Positions 26,363-34,519 of a stretch of DNA of 64,000 nt are shown piece by piece (the stretch's first letter is position 1; each line of letters opens with the position of its first letter). The stretch lies in assembly GCF_040813715.1 (NCBI RefSeq), contig NZ_JBFOCH010000007.1; one strand, 5' to 3'. A program made the position numbers and the translations under genes. The notes beneath the pieces were generated by a model. It was not told where the DNA came from. It did no database searches and saw only the letters and a list, made by a program, of their open reading frames with translations. The DNA is from Mesorhizobium_K marinum. Its GTDB lineage: Bacteria; Pseudomonadota; Alphaproteobacteria; Rhizobiales; Rhizobiaceae.

Positions 26363-27316
26363 ATGAAACCGCGCATAGCAGTCCTGGGCTGTGGCTACTG
26401 GGGCTCGAACCATATCCGCACCCTGAAGGGGCTCGGCGCGCTGCACGCGGTCTCCGACGCCAACCGCGCGCGCGCCGAAGGCTTCGCCAGCGAGCAGGGC
26501 TGCCTGGCGATCGATCCGGACGCGCTGTTCGAGCGCGAAGACATCGACGGCATCGTCATGGCCCTGCCGCCGCAGTTCCACGCCGACCTTGCCATCCGCG
26601 CGGTGGAGGCGGGCAAGGACGTGCTGGTGGAAAAGCCGATCGCGCTGACGGTCGCGGACGGCGAACGCGCCGTCGAGGCCGCGCGCAGGACCGGGCGCGT
26701 GTTCATGGTCGGCCATGTGCTGCGCTACCACCCGGCCTTCGAGAAGCTGAAGGAACTGATCGACGCCGGCGAACTCGGCGACGTCAAGTACATCCATTCG
26801 CACCGGCTCGGCCTCGGTAAGTTCCACACCGAGAACGATGCGCTCTGGGATCTCGCGCCGCACGACCTGTCGATGATCCTTGCGATAACGGGGGTCGCCC
26901 CGGTCGAGGTGCGCGGGGAGGGGGCCGCGCTGCTCGACCACCTCAGCGACTTCGCGCATGTCCATCTGCGCTTTCCCAACGGCGTGCGCGGCCATCTGTT
27001 CGCGTCGCGCCTCAATCCCTACCGGGAGCGGCGGCTGACCGTCGTCGGCACCAAGGCGATGGCGGTGCTCGACGATGTCGAGCCTTGGCAGCGCAAGCTC
27101 GCCCTCTACCGGCATGCGGTGTGGCAGGACAGCGGGCAGTGGGCTTTCACGACCAACGAGCCGACCTATGTCGACATCGAGCAGGGCATGCCGCTGACGC
27201 GCGAACTGGAGCATTTCCTGCACTGCATGGAAACGCGCGCCGAGCCGCGCACCGGCGGCGAAGAGGCGATCACCGTGCTGCGCATCCTCACCGCCGGCAC
27301 GGTCGTTCACGTCTGA
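26363..27316 (+). CDS. Gfo/Idh/MocA family oxidoreductase, WlbA-like
   Basis: This 317-residue dehydrogenase has the Rossmann motif VLGCGYWGSNHIRT at residues 7-20 and the catalytic EKPIA near 94. HVLRYHPAFEKLKELI and DLAPHDLSMIL, with the active-site His, follow. The LGKFHTENDALWDLAPHD segment is like that of UDP-N-acetylglucosamine/glucosaminuronate 3-dehydrogenases involved in surface polysaccharide sugars. It is the third member of this family in the window but differs from the two in the catabolic operon. The ATG at 26363 begins the fold; a long upstream extension is not credible. It converges with mnmA. Confidence 0.88.
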   Translation: MKPRIAVLGCGYWGSNHIRTLKGLGALHAVSDANRARAEGFASEQGCLAIDPDALFEREDIDGIVMALPPQFHADLAIRAVEAGKDVLVEKPIALTVADGERAVEAARRTGRVFMVGHVLRYHPAFEKLKELIDAGELGDVKYIHSHRLGLGKFHTENDALWDLAPHDLSMILAITGVAPVEVRGEGAALLDHLSDFAHVHLRFPNGVRGHLFASRLNPYRERRLTVVGTKAMAVLDDVEPWQRKLALYRHAVWQDSGQWAFTTNEPTYVDIEQGMPLTRELEHFLHCMETRAEPRTGGEEAITVLRILTAGTVVHV

Positions 27317-27329
27317 GGGTTCTTCCCGG

Positions 27330-28532
27330 CTAGAGGGCAGCCGCCGTCGACGGCGCAGCGGCCAGCCGCGCCAGCATGTCTTCGGCGTCGCGGCCGCGCT
27401 CCGAGCGCTCGATGAACCCGCCGCCGAGAACCCGGGCTTGGTTGCCGTCGTCGCTGTAGAACACGCAAGCCTGTCCGCGCGCGACACCTGCCTCGCCGTC
27501 GCCGAGTTCGACCCAGACGGACGTTGCGTCGCGCCGCAGCGTCGCCGGCTTGGGCGGCCGCGTCGAGCGCACCTTCGCGAACAGTTCCAGCCCCTCGTGC
27601 GGGATGTCGGACAGCGGCTGGTCGCCCAGCCAGTTCACGTCGCGCAGGAAGACCTTGCGGGTCTCCAGCGCCTCGCGCGGGCCGACGATGACGCGCGCCT
27701 TCTCGGCGTCGATGTGCACGACATAGAGCGGCTGGCCGGCTGCGACGCCGATGCCGCGCCGCTGGCCGATCGTGTAGCGCAGGATGCCGTCGTGGCGTCC
27801 GAGCACCCGCCCGTCGATGTGGACGATATCGCCGGGAGCGGCGGCTGCCGGCCTCAGCTTCTCGATGATGTCGGAATACTTGCCCTGCGGCACGAAGCAG
27901 ATGTCCTGGCTGTCGGCCTTGGCCGCCACGGTCAGGCCGACCTCCTCCGCGATGGCGCGCACTTCCGGCTTCGACAGGCCGCCCAGCGGAAAGCGCAGGT
28001 AGTCGATCTGCTCCTGCGTGGTGGCGAACAGGAAGTAGCTCTGGTCGCGATCGGCGTCGACCGGCCGGTAGAGCGCTCGGTGCCTACCGTCCGCGCCCGC
28101 GCCGGGGCGGCTGCGGATGTAGTGTCCCGTGGCAAGCGCGGCGGCGCCGAGTTCCCGGGCTGTCGCGAGGAGATCCGCGAACTTGACGGTCTGGTTGCAC
28201 GAGACGCAGGGGATCGGCGTCTCCCCCGCCACGTAGCTGGCCGCGAACGGGTCGATCACCGCCTCGCGGAAGCGCTGCTCGTAGTTCAGCACGTAGTGTG
28301 GGATGCCGAGCGTTTCGGCGACCCGGCGCGCGTCGGCGATGTCCTGTCCCGCGCAGCACGAACCCGTCCGGTGAACGGCCGCGCCATGGTCGTAGAGCTG
28401 CAGCGTCATGCCGACAACGTCGTAGCCTTCCCGCTTAAGCAGCGCCGCAACGACCGAGGAATCGACGCCACCCGACATCGCGACGACGATGCGGGTGTCT
28501 TCGGGCCGTCCGGGAAGGTCTAGGCTGTTCAT
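27330..28532 (-). CDS. mnmA: tRNA-specific 2-thiouridylase MnmA
   Basis: This 400-residue enzyme makes 2-thiouridine at position 34 of tRNAs for Lys, Glu and Gln. The PP-loop SGGVDSSVVAALL is near residue 20. The catalytic cysteines are in IPCVSCNQTVKF near 110 and DSQDICFVPQG near 210. The GRHDGILRYTIGQRRGIGVA segment and the C-terminal beta-barrel with VFYSDDGNQARVLGGGFI complete the protein. The length is normal. It converges with the dehydrogenase gene, 13 bases apart. Confidence 0.97.
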   Translation of the reverse strand: MNSLDLPGRPEDTRIVVAMSGGVDSSVVAALLKREGYDVVGMTLQLYDHGAAVHRTGSCCAGQDIADARRVAETLGIPHYVLNYEQRFREAVIDPFAASYVAGETPIPCVSCNQTVKFADLLATARELGAAALATGHYIRSRPGAGADGRHRALYRPVDADRDQSYFLFATTQEQIDYLRFPLGGLSKPEVRAIAEEVGLTVAAKADSQDICFVPQGKYSDIIEKLRPAAAAPGDIVHIDGRVLGRHDGILRYTIGQRRGIGVAAGQPLYVVHIDAEKARVIVGPREALETRKVFLRDVNWLGDQPLSDIPHEGLELFAKVRSTRPPKPATLRRDATSVWVELGDGEAGVARGQACVFYSDDGNQARVLGGGFIERSERGRDAEDMLARLAAAPSTAAAL

Positions 28533-28652
28533 GGCTTTGTCGTTCCGTGGCGCGCCATCTGTGCTGCGCCATGCGAATATAGGTTAGCCGCCCACGCTGT
28601 GCCAACCGCAGGCTGCGGCGAAGGAAATGGCGGGCTGCCTCAAATCTTAACG

Positions 28653-28705
28653 GAATCCCTAACGACGGATTCAGGAACGTTACTTACCCATTAGGAAACG
28701 CTTAG
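28653..28705 (+). promoter_or_regulatory. sciP promoter region with two GANTC sites and a CtrA-like box
   Basis: GAATC (28653-28657) and GATTC (28668-28672) fit the CcrM methylation target GANTC. TTAG-N7-TTAG at 28691-28705 resembles the CtrA box TTAA-N7-TTAA. They lie 75-130 bases before the sciP start codon. Control by CtrA and by DNA methylation fits what is known for cell-cycle genes in alphaproteobacteria. Confidence 0.5.
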
Positions 28706-28779
28706 GCAATTTTTAAAGCTGTGGCGGTATTGTGACTGCCATTGCGTCGTAGCGTTTGTGGTTGTGTGTAGAGAGTACG

Positions 28780-29055
28780 ATGACCGATCTGATTAGACCG
28801 CGCGTCAAGTACGTGATTGGCCCGGACGGAAGTCCGCTCACGATCGCCGATCTTCCGCCGTCCAACACCCGGCGCTGGGTTATCCGGCGCAAGGCCGAAG
28901 TGGTCGCTGCGGTCCGGGGCGGCCTGCTCAGCCTGGACGAGGCGTGCCAGCGCTACAAGCTCACCACCGAAGAATTCCTCTCCTGGCAGGCTTCGATCGA
29001 CGAGTACGGCCTTGCGGGCCTGCGCACCACGCGCATCCAGCAATACAGGCACTAG
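28780..29055 (+). CDS. sciP: CtrA inhibitor SciP (DUF1153)
   Basis: This 91-residue protein is nearly fixed in sequence across alphaproteobacteria: RPRVKYVIGPDGSPLTIADL at the N-terminus, then NTRRWVIRRKAEVVAAVRGG and a helix-turn-helix LSLDEACQRYKLTTEEFLSW, ending GLAGLRTTRIQQYRH. SciP binds DNA and CtrA and lowers transcription of CtrA-activated genes after division. It lies near ctrA in this window, on the same strand. The last 70 bases recur at 29223-29292 behind an N, as an assembly duplicate; the gene itself is intact. Confidence 0.95.
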   Translation: MTDLIRPRVKYVIGPDGSPLTIADLPPSNTRRWVIRRKAEVVAAVRGGLLSLDEACQRYKLTTEEFLSWQASIDEYGLAGLRTTRIQQYRH

Positions 29056-29459
29056 CCTCCCGCCACTTCAGGCGCGGACGCCTCCCGGTTAGGGATATGG
29101 TCGTGCGCGCAACTGACGGACTTCCAAGTACTTCCGGGCAGGCGTGGCCGTCGCTGCAGGCGATGAGCCGTTCGTTTGCCGCTTGCGCCCGTTCGCCCCT
29201 TCGGGCCTAGCCGGTTTCTGCNGCAGGCTTCGATCGACGAATACGGCCTTGCGGGCTTGCGCACCACGCGCATCCAGCAATACAGGCACTAGCCTCCCGC
29301 CACTTCAGGCGCGGACGCCTCCCGGTTAGGGGCATGGTCGTGCGCGCAACTGACGGACTTCCAAAGTACTTCCGGGCAGGCGTGGCCGTCGCTGCAGGCG
29401 ATGAGCCGTTCGTTTGCCGCTTGCGCCCGTTCGCCCCTTCGCGCCTAGCCGGTTTCTGC
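28986..29459. repeat. Direct duplication around N at 29222 (assembly)
   Basis: 28986-29221 recurs at 29223-29459 with a one-base insertion and a few differences; the differences inside sciP are silent. The segment 29056-29444 between sciP and the PqiA-like gene holds no gene. Confidence 0.85.
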
Positions 29460-29903
29460 TCCGCTCCGCTTCAGCATCGCCGATGCGATCGCGGTCAGCA
29501 CGACCGAGGCCGCGAAGAACCATAGCCCCGGCTGCGTGTAGGCCGTGGCGAGGCCGCTGGTCTTGGCCGCGAACACCACCAGCGCCACAAGCATCACATC
29601 CAGCATCGACCAGCCGGAAAGCGCGCGCATCCAGGCGGGCACCCTTCTCGAAGCGTCGTCGCCGGCATGGGCCGCGATGTGCAGAGCCGCCAGCTTGATG
29701 CAGGGAAAGACGACCGAGAACAGCGCGATGATCGTCGCAAGCAGCAGTTCGTCCTCGGCCCACAGACCGGCGATGATTGCGACGAGCGAAGGGTTGTCGG
29801 CAAGGAAGTAGAGCCGTTCCACGCGCACCAGCGGCAGCACGAGCCCCAGCCCAAGCGCGAGCGTGGACGCGAACAGGGTCAACGGGAGGAGAATTCGCCG
29901 CAT
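29445..29903 (-). CDS. Paraquat-inducible protein A-like membrane protein
   Basis: This 152-residue inner-membrane protein has four helices: LLPLTLFASTLALGLGLVLP, ATIIALFSVVFPCIKLAALH, MLDVMLVALVVFAAKTSG and FFAASVVLTAIASAML. LPLVRVERLYFL, VFPCIKL, and LSGWSMLDVMLVALVV with the preceding amphipathic helix are typical of one PqiA module. PqiA proteins work with MCE proteins in lipid transport across the envelope; no MCE gene is nearby. A second copy of its first 34 codons lies at 30050-30151 beyond the N gap and is an assembly duplicate. Confidence 0.88.
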   Translation of the reverse strand: MRRILLPLTLFASTLALGLGLVLPLVRVERLYFLADNPSLVAIIAGLWAEDELLLATIIALFSVVFPCIKLAALHIAAHAGDDASRRVPAWMRALSGWSMLDVMLVALVVFAAKTSGLATAYTQPGLWFFAASVVLTAIASAMLKRSGAETG

Positions 29904-30160
29904 TGCCGGTCGNNNNNNNNNNNNNNNNNNNNNNNNNNNNNNNNNNNNNNNNNNNNNNNNNNNNNNNNNNNNNNNNNNNNNNNNNNNNNNNNNNNNNNNN
30001 NNNNNNNNNNNNNNNNNNNNNNNNNNNNNNNNNNNNNNNNNNNNNNNNNAAGGAAGTAGAGCCGTTCCACGCGCACCAGCGGCAGCACGAGCCCCAGCCC
30101 AAGCGCGAGCGTGGACGCGAACAGGGTCAACGGGAGGAGAATTCGGCGCATTGCCGGTCG
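29802..30160. repeat. Duplication around a 137-base N gap (29913-30049)
   Basis: 29802-29912 and 30050-30160 are the same 111 bases with one difference (GCCGC/GGCGC). The largest gap in the window, it is probably of negative or zero true length since the flanks overlap. Confidence 0.85.
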
Positions 30161-30201
30161 TTGGTCGATATCCTGGGTCGGTTGTCGGCCGGTGGTCGTT
30201 G

Positions 30202-30510
30202 CGGCCCGGGCGGCCGTCAGCCGATCATGGCGCTGCGCATGCCGGTGTCGGCCTCGCGGGTCTTGGCGTCTCGCGATTCCAGCGCCTCCGCCTTGGAAAG
30301 CTCCGCTTCAGCTTCGGCGAGTATGGATTCGGCCATGGCCCGCTGCAGCAGCAGGNCGGCCCGGGCGACCGTCAGCCGATCATGGCGCTGCGCATGCCTG
30401 TGTCGGCCTCGCGGGTCTTGGCGTCTCGCGATTCCAGCGCCTCCGCCTTGGAAAGCTCCGCTTCAGCTTCGGCGAGTATGGATTCGGCCATGGCCCGCTG
30501 CTGCAGCAGG
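30202..30510. repeat. Direct duplication around N at 30356 (assembly) over the fliJ 3' end
   Basis: 30202-30355 recurs at 30357-30510 with a few differences. The first copy shows a truncated fliJ end; the complete gene uses the second copy. Confidence 0.85.
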
Positions 30511-30749
30511 TCTTGCTGGGAGTTCTTGAGATTGTCATGGCGCAGGCGAGCGGCCCTGGCGAAGGTCGGATAGGCGAAGTGATTGATGTCGGTGATGCCC
30601 GCCTTCTTTTCCTCGGCGGCGACCTGGACCTCGAGTTCGTTCGCCATCCGCTCGAATTCGGCGATCATCATGTCGAGTTGCATGAGCTGCCGGCGCTTGT
30701 CGTTCACCTGAAACTGCTTCAGCCGAACGAGGTTCTCACGTGTTTTCAT
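30372..30749 (-). CDS. fliJ: Flagellar export protein FliJ family
   Basis: This 125-residue, almost wholly helical protein starts MKTRENLVRLKQFQVNDKRR and continues as a long coiled coil (LMQLDMMIAEFERMANELEV, then LRHDNLKNSQQDLLQQRAMA). This is the rhizobial form of FliJ, the stalk-like chaperone of the flagellar export ATPase FliI. GGGAG lies upstream of the ATG at 30749. FliI, its usual neighbour, is absent here; the gene is divergent from ctrA, and the long spacer is likely to hold CtrA-controlled promoters. Confidence 0.85.
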   Translation of the reverse strand: MKTRENLVRLKQFQVNDKRRQLMQLDMMIAEFERMANELEVQVAAEEKKAGITDINHFAYPTFARAARLRHDNLKNSQQDLLQQRAMAESILAEAEAELSKAEALESRDAKTREADTGMRSAMIG

Positions 30750-31011
30750 GGCCCGAAACTCCCGCAAACGCCGACACCTTCCGATACGAAATCTCCACGT
30801 CGACGAAGGTCGCGGCCGGGCCCTATGGGAAACAAATCCCTAAGATATTTCTCCGGCGGTAACCATTCGTTTACGCGCATTGTTAATCATACGCGGCAGG
30901 ACTTAAGGCAGGGTAAAGATCGAAGCTCGCAACTGCGTCGAATCCGCGACTTCTGCACGGAAGGGTTAGCCCCTTCCGTTCATGCAGAACGTTAAGGAGC
31001 GATTGGGGCGA

Positions 31012-31650
31012 TTCAGTTTAAGATTCAAGATGGTGTCTCGGTTGGCTGAACGAACGGTTTTCACTTGCCAAGTCGAATTAGGTTTTGTTAACCATTCGAT
31101 GGCAGCTTCTGATTCAGGCATGAACTGCTCCGATACCGGACGCCCGCTCGAAACGGTCTGGCAGCAGAAAAGGGGAATAGAATGCGCGTTCTGCTGATAG
31201 AAGACGACAGTGCAACCGCCCAGAGCATCGAACTGATGCTCAAGTCGGAAAGCTTCAACGTCTACACCACGGATCTCGGTGAAGAGGGCGTCGATCTCGG
31301 CAAGCTGTATGACTACGACATCATCCTGCTNTTCAGCTTAAGATTCAAGATGGTGTCTCGGTTGGCTGAACGAACGGTTTTCACTTGCCAAGTCGAATTA
31401 GGTTTTGTTAACCATTCGATGGCAGCTTCTGATTCAGGCATGAACTGCTCCGATACCGGACGCCCGCTCGAAACGGTCTGGCAGCAGAAAAGGGGAATAG
31501 AATGCGCGTTCTGCTGATAGAAGACGACAGTGCAACCGCCCAGAGCATCGAACTGATGCTCAAGTCGGAAAGCTTCAACGTCTACACCACGGATCTCGGT
31601 GAAGAGGGCGTCGATCTCGGCAAGCTGTATGACTACGACATCATCCTGCT
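31012..31650. repeat. Direct duplication around N at 31331 (assembly) over the ctrA promoter and start
   Basis: 31012-31330 recurs at 31332-31650 with hardly any change. A truncated ctrA start of about 49 codons at 31182-31330 therefore precedes the complete gene. The stretch 30750-31501 contains only promoters and this duplicate. Confidence 0.88.
31397..31435 (+). promoter_or_regulatory. ctrA promoter region with CtrA box and GANTC site
   Basis: ATTA-N7-TTAA (31397-31411) with TTAACCAT at 31408-31415 fits a CtrA autoregulatory box, and GATTC at 31431-31435 fits the CcrM site. A further GATTC lies at 31342-31346. The ATG is 66 bases after the second site. The same elements appear in the duplicate upstream. 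Confidence 0.6.
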
Positions 31651-32197
31651 GGACCTCAATCTTCCCGACATGTCGGGATACGAGGTGCTGAGGACGCTTC
31701 GCCTTTCGAAGGTCAAGACGCCCATTCTCATTCTTTCCGGCATGGCCGGCATCGAGGACAAGGTCCGCGGGCTCGGCTTCGGCGCCGACGACTATATGAC
31801 CAAGCCGTTCCACAAGGACGAGTTGGTCGCGCGTATCCATGCGATCGTCCGCCGCTCAAAGGGGCACGCGCAGTCGGTCATCACCACTGGCGACCTCATC
31901 GTCAACCTGGACGCCAAGACCGTCGAGGTCGGCGGCCAGCGGGTGCATCTGACCGGCAAGGAATACCAGATGCTGGAGCTGCTCTCGCTGCGCAAGGGCA
32001 CGACGCTCACCAAGGAAATGTTCCTGAACCACCTCTATGGTGGCATGGACGAGCCGGAACTCAAGATCATCGACGTCTTCATCTGCAAGCTGCGCAAGAA
32101 GCTCGACGCCGCGTCCGGCGGGCAGAATTTCATCGAGACGGTGTGGGGGCGTGGCTACGTCCTGCGCGAGCCGGAAGATCTGCGCGACATCGCCTGA
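31502..32197 (+). CDS. ctrA: Cell-cycle master response regulator CtrA
   Basis: This 231-residue OmpR-type regulator has the receiver domain at residues 1-120, with the acidic pocket at IEDD, the phosphorylated Asp51 in ILLDLNLP, Ser/Thr in LSGM and Lys in TKPFHKDEL. The winged-helix domain ends with FICKLRKKLDAASGG and VWGRGYVL. The near-constant sequence identifies CtrA, which controls division, flagellar and envelope genes and blocks replication initiation. In this window its phosphate donor ChpT and its inhibitor SciP are also encoded. It is followed by a strong terminator. Confidence 0.97.
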   Translation: MRVLLIEDDSATAQSIELMLKSESFNVYTTDLGEEGVDLGKLYDYDIILLDLNLPDMSGYEVLRTLRLSKVKTPILILSGMAGIEDKVRGLGFGADDYMTKPFHKDELVARIHAIVRRSKGHAQSVITTGDLIVNLDAKTVEVGGQRVHLTGKEYQMLELLSLRKGTTLTKEMFLNHLYGGMDEPELKIIDVFICKLRKKLDAASGGQNFIETVWGRGYVLREPEDLRDIA

Positions 32198-32216
32198 CGC
32201 CGGTCGGTATCTGAAA

Positions 32217-32250
32217 AAAGGCCCGGCGCTTGTCCGGGCTTTCTCTTTTC
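32217..32250 (+). terminator. Terminator after ctrA
   Basis: GCCCGG (32221-32226) and CCGGGC (32234-32239) form a stem flanked by A-rich and T-rich runs (TTTCTCTTTT). The A run on the left lets it work in both directions between the convergent ctrA and receiver genes. Confidence 0.8.
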
Positions 32251-32277
32251 AAGCAGTTGTAATCGTTCGACTTTCTA

Positions 32278-32649
32278 TCAGGCCGCGGCGGCCTGGATGG
32301 TGCGGAAGCGGTCGAGAAGCTGCGGTCGGTTGAAGGGCTTGAGAAGATAGCCCTGGGCGCCGGCGCGCTTGGCACGCATGATGGCGGCGATGTCGACCTC
32401 GGTCAGCGAAATGACGATCTGCGGCTTCACCTGGCCGTCGATGCCGCGCACCCGCCGGATGAACTCGACCGACGTCATGTCGGGCAATGCGCCGTCGACG
32501 ACGATGATGTCAGGCATGTCGGTGACGCAGACCGCGATCGCGTCGAATCCGGTAGCCGCTTCGATGATCTGCAGGTCGGGTCCGCCCAGAATGCGCTTGG
32601 CTACCTTCCGGATAACGGCGGAATCATCGACGAACAAACAGCGCTTCAT
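32278..32649 (-). CDS. Single-domain CheY-like response regulator
   Basis: This 123-residue protein is a lone receiver domain: VDDSAVIRKVAKRIL with the acidic pair, VVDGALPDM with the phospho-acceptor Asp near 52, SLTEVD with Ser/Thr, and LLKPFNRPQLL with the conserved Lys. There is no output domain. AAGGA precedes the ATG. It lies on the same strand as and 118 bases behind chpT, and convergent with ctrA, which suggests a part in the same phosphorelay; it is not the sequence type of DivK or CpdR. Confidence 0.88.
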   Translation of the reverse strand: MKRCLFVDDSAVIRKVAKRILGGPDLQIIEAATGFDAIAVCVTDMPDIIVVDGALPDMTSVEFIRRVRGIDGQVKPQIVISLTEVDIAAIMRAKRAGAQGYLLKPFNRPQLLDRFRTIQAAAA

Positions 32650-32767
32650 GACCGGGGTCCTTGCATGGTGCCGGGAAACGCGACTTCCGGCTCAATGCAA
32701 GCACCCTATCTGACCTGCGTAAACAAGCCGAAAAACGGTTAGGTAAAAATTGTCGTAACAACCGGCC

Positions 32768-33397
32768 CTAGTTGGCCGTGAGAACGACCTCGTCGGCGGT
32801 GGCATGGATCGAGATCGTCATGTTCGCCTCGCGCGCCAGCAGCAGCGTGTAGTAGGGCTGCACCGAATGGGCGTCGATCGGCTCCTCCGGCTTCTGGCCG
32901 GAGTGAAGTTCCAGGAACTTCGGTGGCACCCGCAACATCGGACCGCTCGACGTGAGCGTGAACTTCGGGTTCGGCTGCCCTTCCTCAAGCGTGACTGCGA
33001 TCTTGCCGCCGCGCGGGATCGCCGCAAGCGCCACCAGGACGAGATTGAGCAGAAGCTTGACCTGGTTCTTCGGCAGCAGCGCCCTCGCGCCGGTCCAGAC
33101 CAGCTCCGGCTTCTCGTTGCGCAGGAACGCGGTGGTCACCGCCTCGGCGTCGCCGGTGTCGATCTGCATTCCGGCCGAACCGGCCGCGCCGAACGCGATT
33201 CGGGCGAACTGCAGCCTGGCCGAGGCGTTCCTGGCGCTCTGGCGGATGAGGTTCATCGCGTCCTCGTCGGCGCCGCCCTCGTCGAGCAGTTCGAGCCCGT
33301 TGTTGATCGCGCCGACCGGCGAGATGATGTCGTGGCACACCCGGCTGCACAGCAGCGCAGCCAGATCGGGCGCCGAAAGCGTAAAAAGATCAGACAT
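32768..33397 (-). CDS. chpT: Histidine phosphotransferase ChpT
   Basis: This 209-residue protein has the phosphorylated His in LCSRVCHDIISPVGAINNGL near residue 22 and a degenerate ATPase-like second domain (VKLLLNLVLVALAAIPRGGKI, then VQPYYTLLLAREANM). ChpT is a dimeric phosphotransferase that passes phosphate from CckA to CtrA and CpdR. AAGGGGA lies ten bases before the ATG. It sits 570 bases from ctrA and divergent from eipA, a CtrA-controlled envelope gene in Brucella. Confidence 0.95.
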   Translation of the reverse strand: MSDLFTLSAPDLAALLCSRVCHDIISPVGAINNGLELLDEGGADEDAMNLIRQSARNASARLQFARIAFGAAGSAGMQIDTGDAEAVTTAFLRNEKPELVWTGARALLPKNQVKLLLNLVLVALAAIPRGGKIAVTLEEGQPNPKFTLTSSGPMLRVPPKFLELHSGQKPEEPIDAHSVQPYYTLLLAREANMTISIHATADEVVLTAN

Positions 33398-33667
33398 TTA
33401 ACGACAGGTCCCCTTGCAAATAGTGCCCCAGCCCTCTCCCAAGCGAATCACCATCATCCCCCCGGCGCAATTGGTATACAGCCTCGACATCAGCGGCAAG
33501 GATGACGCTCGCGACGCCAAAATCCGTCCTCAATCCGCCAAACTCGTCATGCTTAACAGTTGGAAAAGGAATGGGGCCTAGTTTGTCTTCGATTCCCGTC
33601 AAGCGGCCGCCAAGCGTCGCAGCCGGGTGAGGCGTCGGTGAAGGCTCCCGGACGGAGATTTGGAAGC

Positions 33668-34249
33668 ATGTTTTCCCGACTGAAGGACCGGACCCCCGTC
33701 CGGCTCATCGTAACGTTTCTGGCGCTGTCGTGCATCATGGCGGCGTCTGTCATGCCGTCGCGCGCACAGGAGTACACCGCCGATGAGATCGTCGAATCGG
33801 GTCATCGCTTCTTCGGCGCCACGTCGGGCGGGCTGGCCAGCGTCATAGAGCACATCTTTGCATCCTATGGACTGCCCAACGGCTACGTGCTCGGCGAAGA
33901 GGGCTCGGGCGCGATCGTCGGCGGCCTGACCTATGGCGAGGGCACCCTCTACACCAAGAATGCCGGCGACCATAAGGTCTTCTGGCAGGGGCCTTCGCTT
34001 GGCTGGGACTTCGGCGGGCAGGGCTCGCGCACCATGGTGCTGGTCTACAATCTCGACGACGTGCCGAACCTCTACAACCGCTTCGCGGGTGTCGCCGGCT
34101 CGGCCTATGTCGTCGCCGGCCTCGGCTTCAACGTCCTGAAGAACGGCAATATCCTGCTCGTGCCGGTCCGCACGGGCGTCGGCGCGCGCCTCGGCGTCAA
34201 TGTCGGCTATCTCAAGCTGACCGACCGGCCGACCTGGAACCCATTCTGA
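33668..34249 (+). CDS. eipA: Envelope integrity protein EipA-like (DUF1134)
   Basis: This 193-residue periplasmic protein has a signal peptide (LIVTFLALSCIMAASVMPSRA-Q) and the conserved DUF1134 body: ESGHRFFGATSGGLASVIEH, GSGAIVGGLTYGEGTLYTKN, GPSLGWDFGGQGSR and the C-terminal GVGARLGVNVGYLKLTDRPT. EipA proteins form a small beta barrel in the periplasm and support cell-envelope integrity; in Brucella the gene is regulated by CtrA. The ATG at 33668 is chosen because it begins the signal peptide. The 270-base spacer to chpT holds TTAAC half-sites but no full CtrA box. Confidence 0.9.
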   Translation: MFSRLKDRTPVRLIVTFLALSCIMAASVMPSRAQEYTADEIVESGHRFFGATSGGLASVIEHIFASYGLPNGYVLGEEGSGAIVGGLTYGEGTLYTKNAGDHKVFWQGPSLGWDFGGQGSRTMVLVYNLDDVPNLYNRFAGVAGSAYVVAGLGFNVLKNGNILLVPVRTGVGARLGVNVGYLKLTDRPTWNPF

Positions 34250-34263
34250 CGAACGCACACTTG

Positions 34264-34284
34264 CCGCCGCGCGCTGCGCGGCGG
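34264..34284 (+). terminator. GC-rich hairpin after eipA
   Basis: CCGCCGCGC (34264-34272) pairs perfectly with GCGCGGCGG (34276-34284). No T run follows, so termination is uncertain. Confidence 0.4.
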
Positions 34285-34299
34285 TGCCGCATGGACGCC

Positions 34300-34447
34300 T
34301 GGTGCTGTTGTGTGTCCGGCTTACACGGCCCGGGCTCCCTCTGGGGGCAGCATTTTTTCCTGAAGTTTCCACGACNCGTGCTGTTGTGTGTCCGGCTGAC
34401 GCCACCCGGGCTCTCTGGGCCGTATTTTTTCCTGAAGTTTCCACGAC
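34300..34447. repeat. Imperfect duplication around N at 34376
   Basis: The segment with GTGCTGTTGTGTGTCCGGCT and TTTTTTCCTGAAGTTTCC occurs at about 34301-34375 and again at 34378-34447, with several substitutions and indels. The copies are more diverged than at most junctions, in line with non-coding DNA from two strains. Confidence 0.7.
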
Positions 34448-34519
34448 GGCACTGGATTTCGGGCCGCGCGGCATGGCAAAAGCGGTACGTTGCCGCGCCG
34501 TCCCGCGCCCGGGAGAACC

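Noticed and set aside
31182..31330. A second, truncated ctrA gene
   Set aside because: It ends at an N and equals the first 49 codons of the complete gene, with an identical promoter; it is a contig overlap.
33390..33602. 70-codon minus-strand frame overlapping the chpT start
   Set aside because: It overlaps the start of chpT and has no family match; more likely promoter DNA between chpT and eipA.
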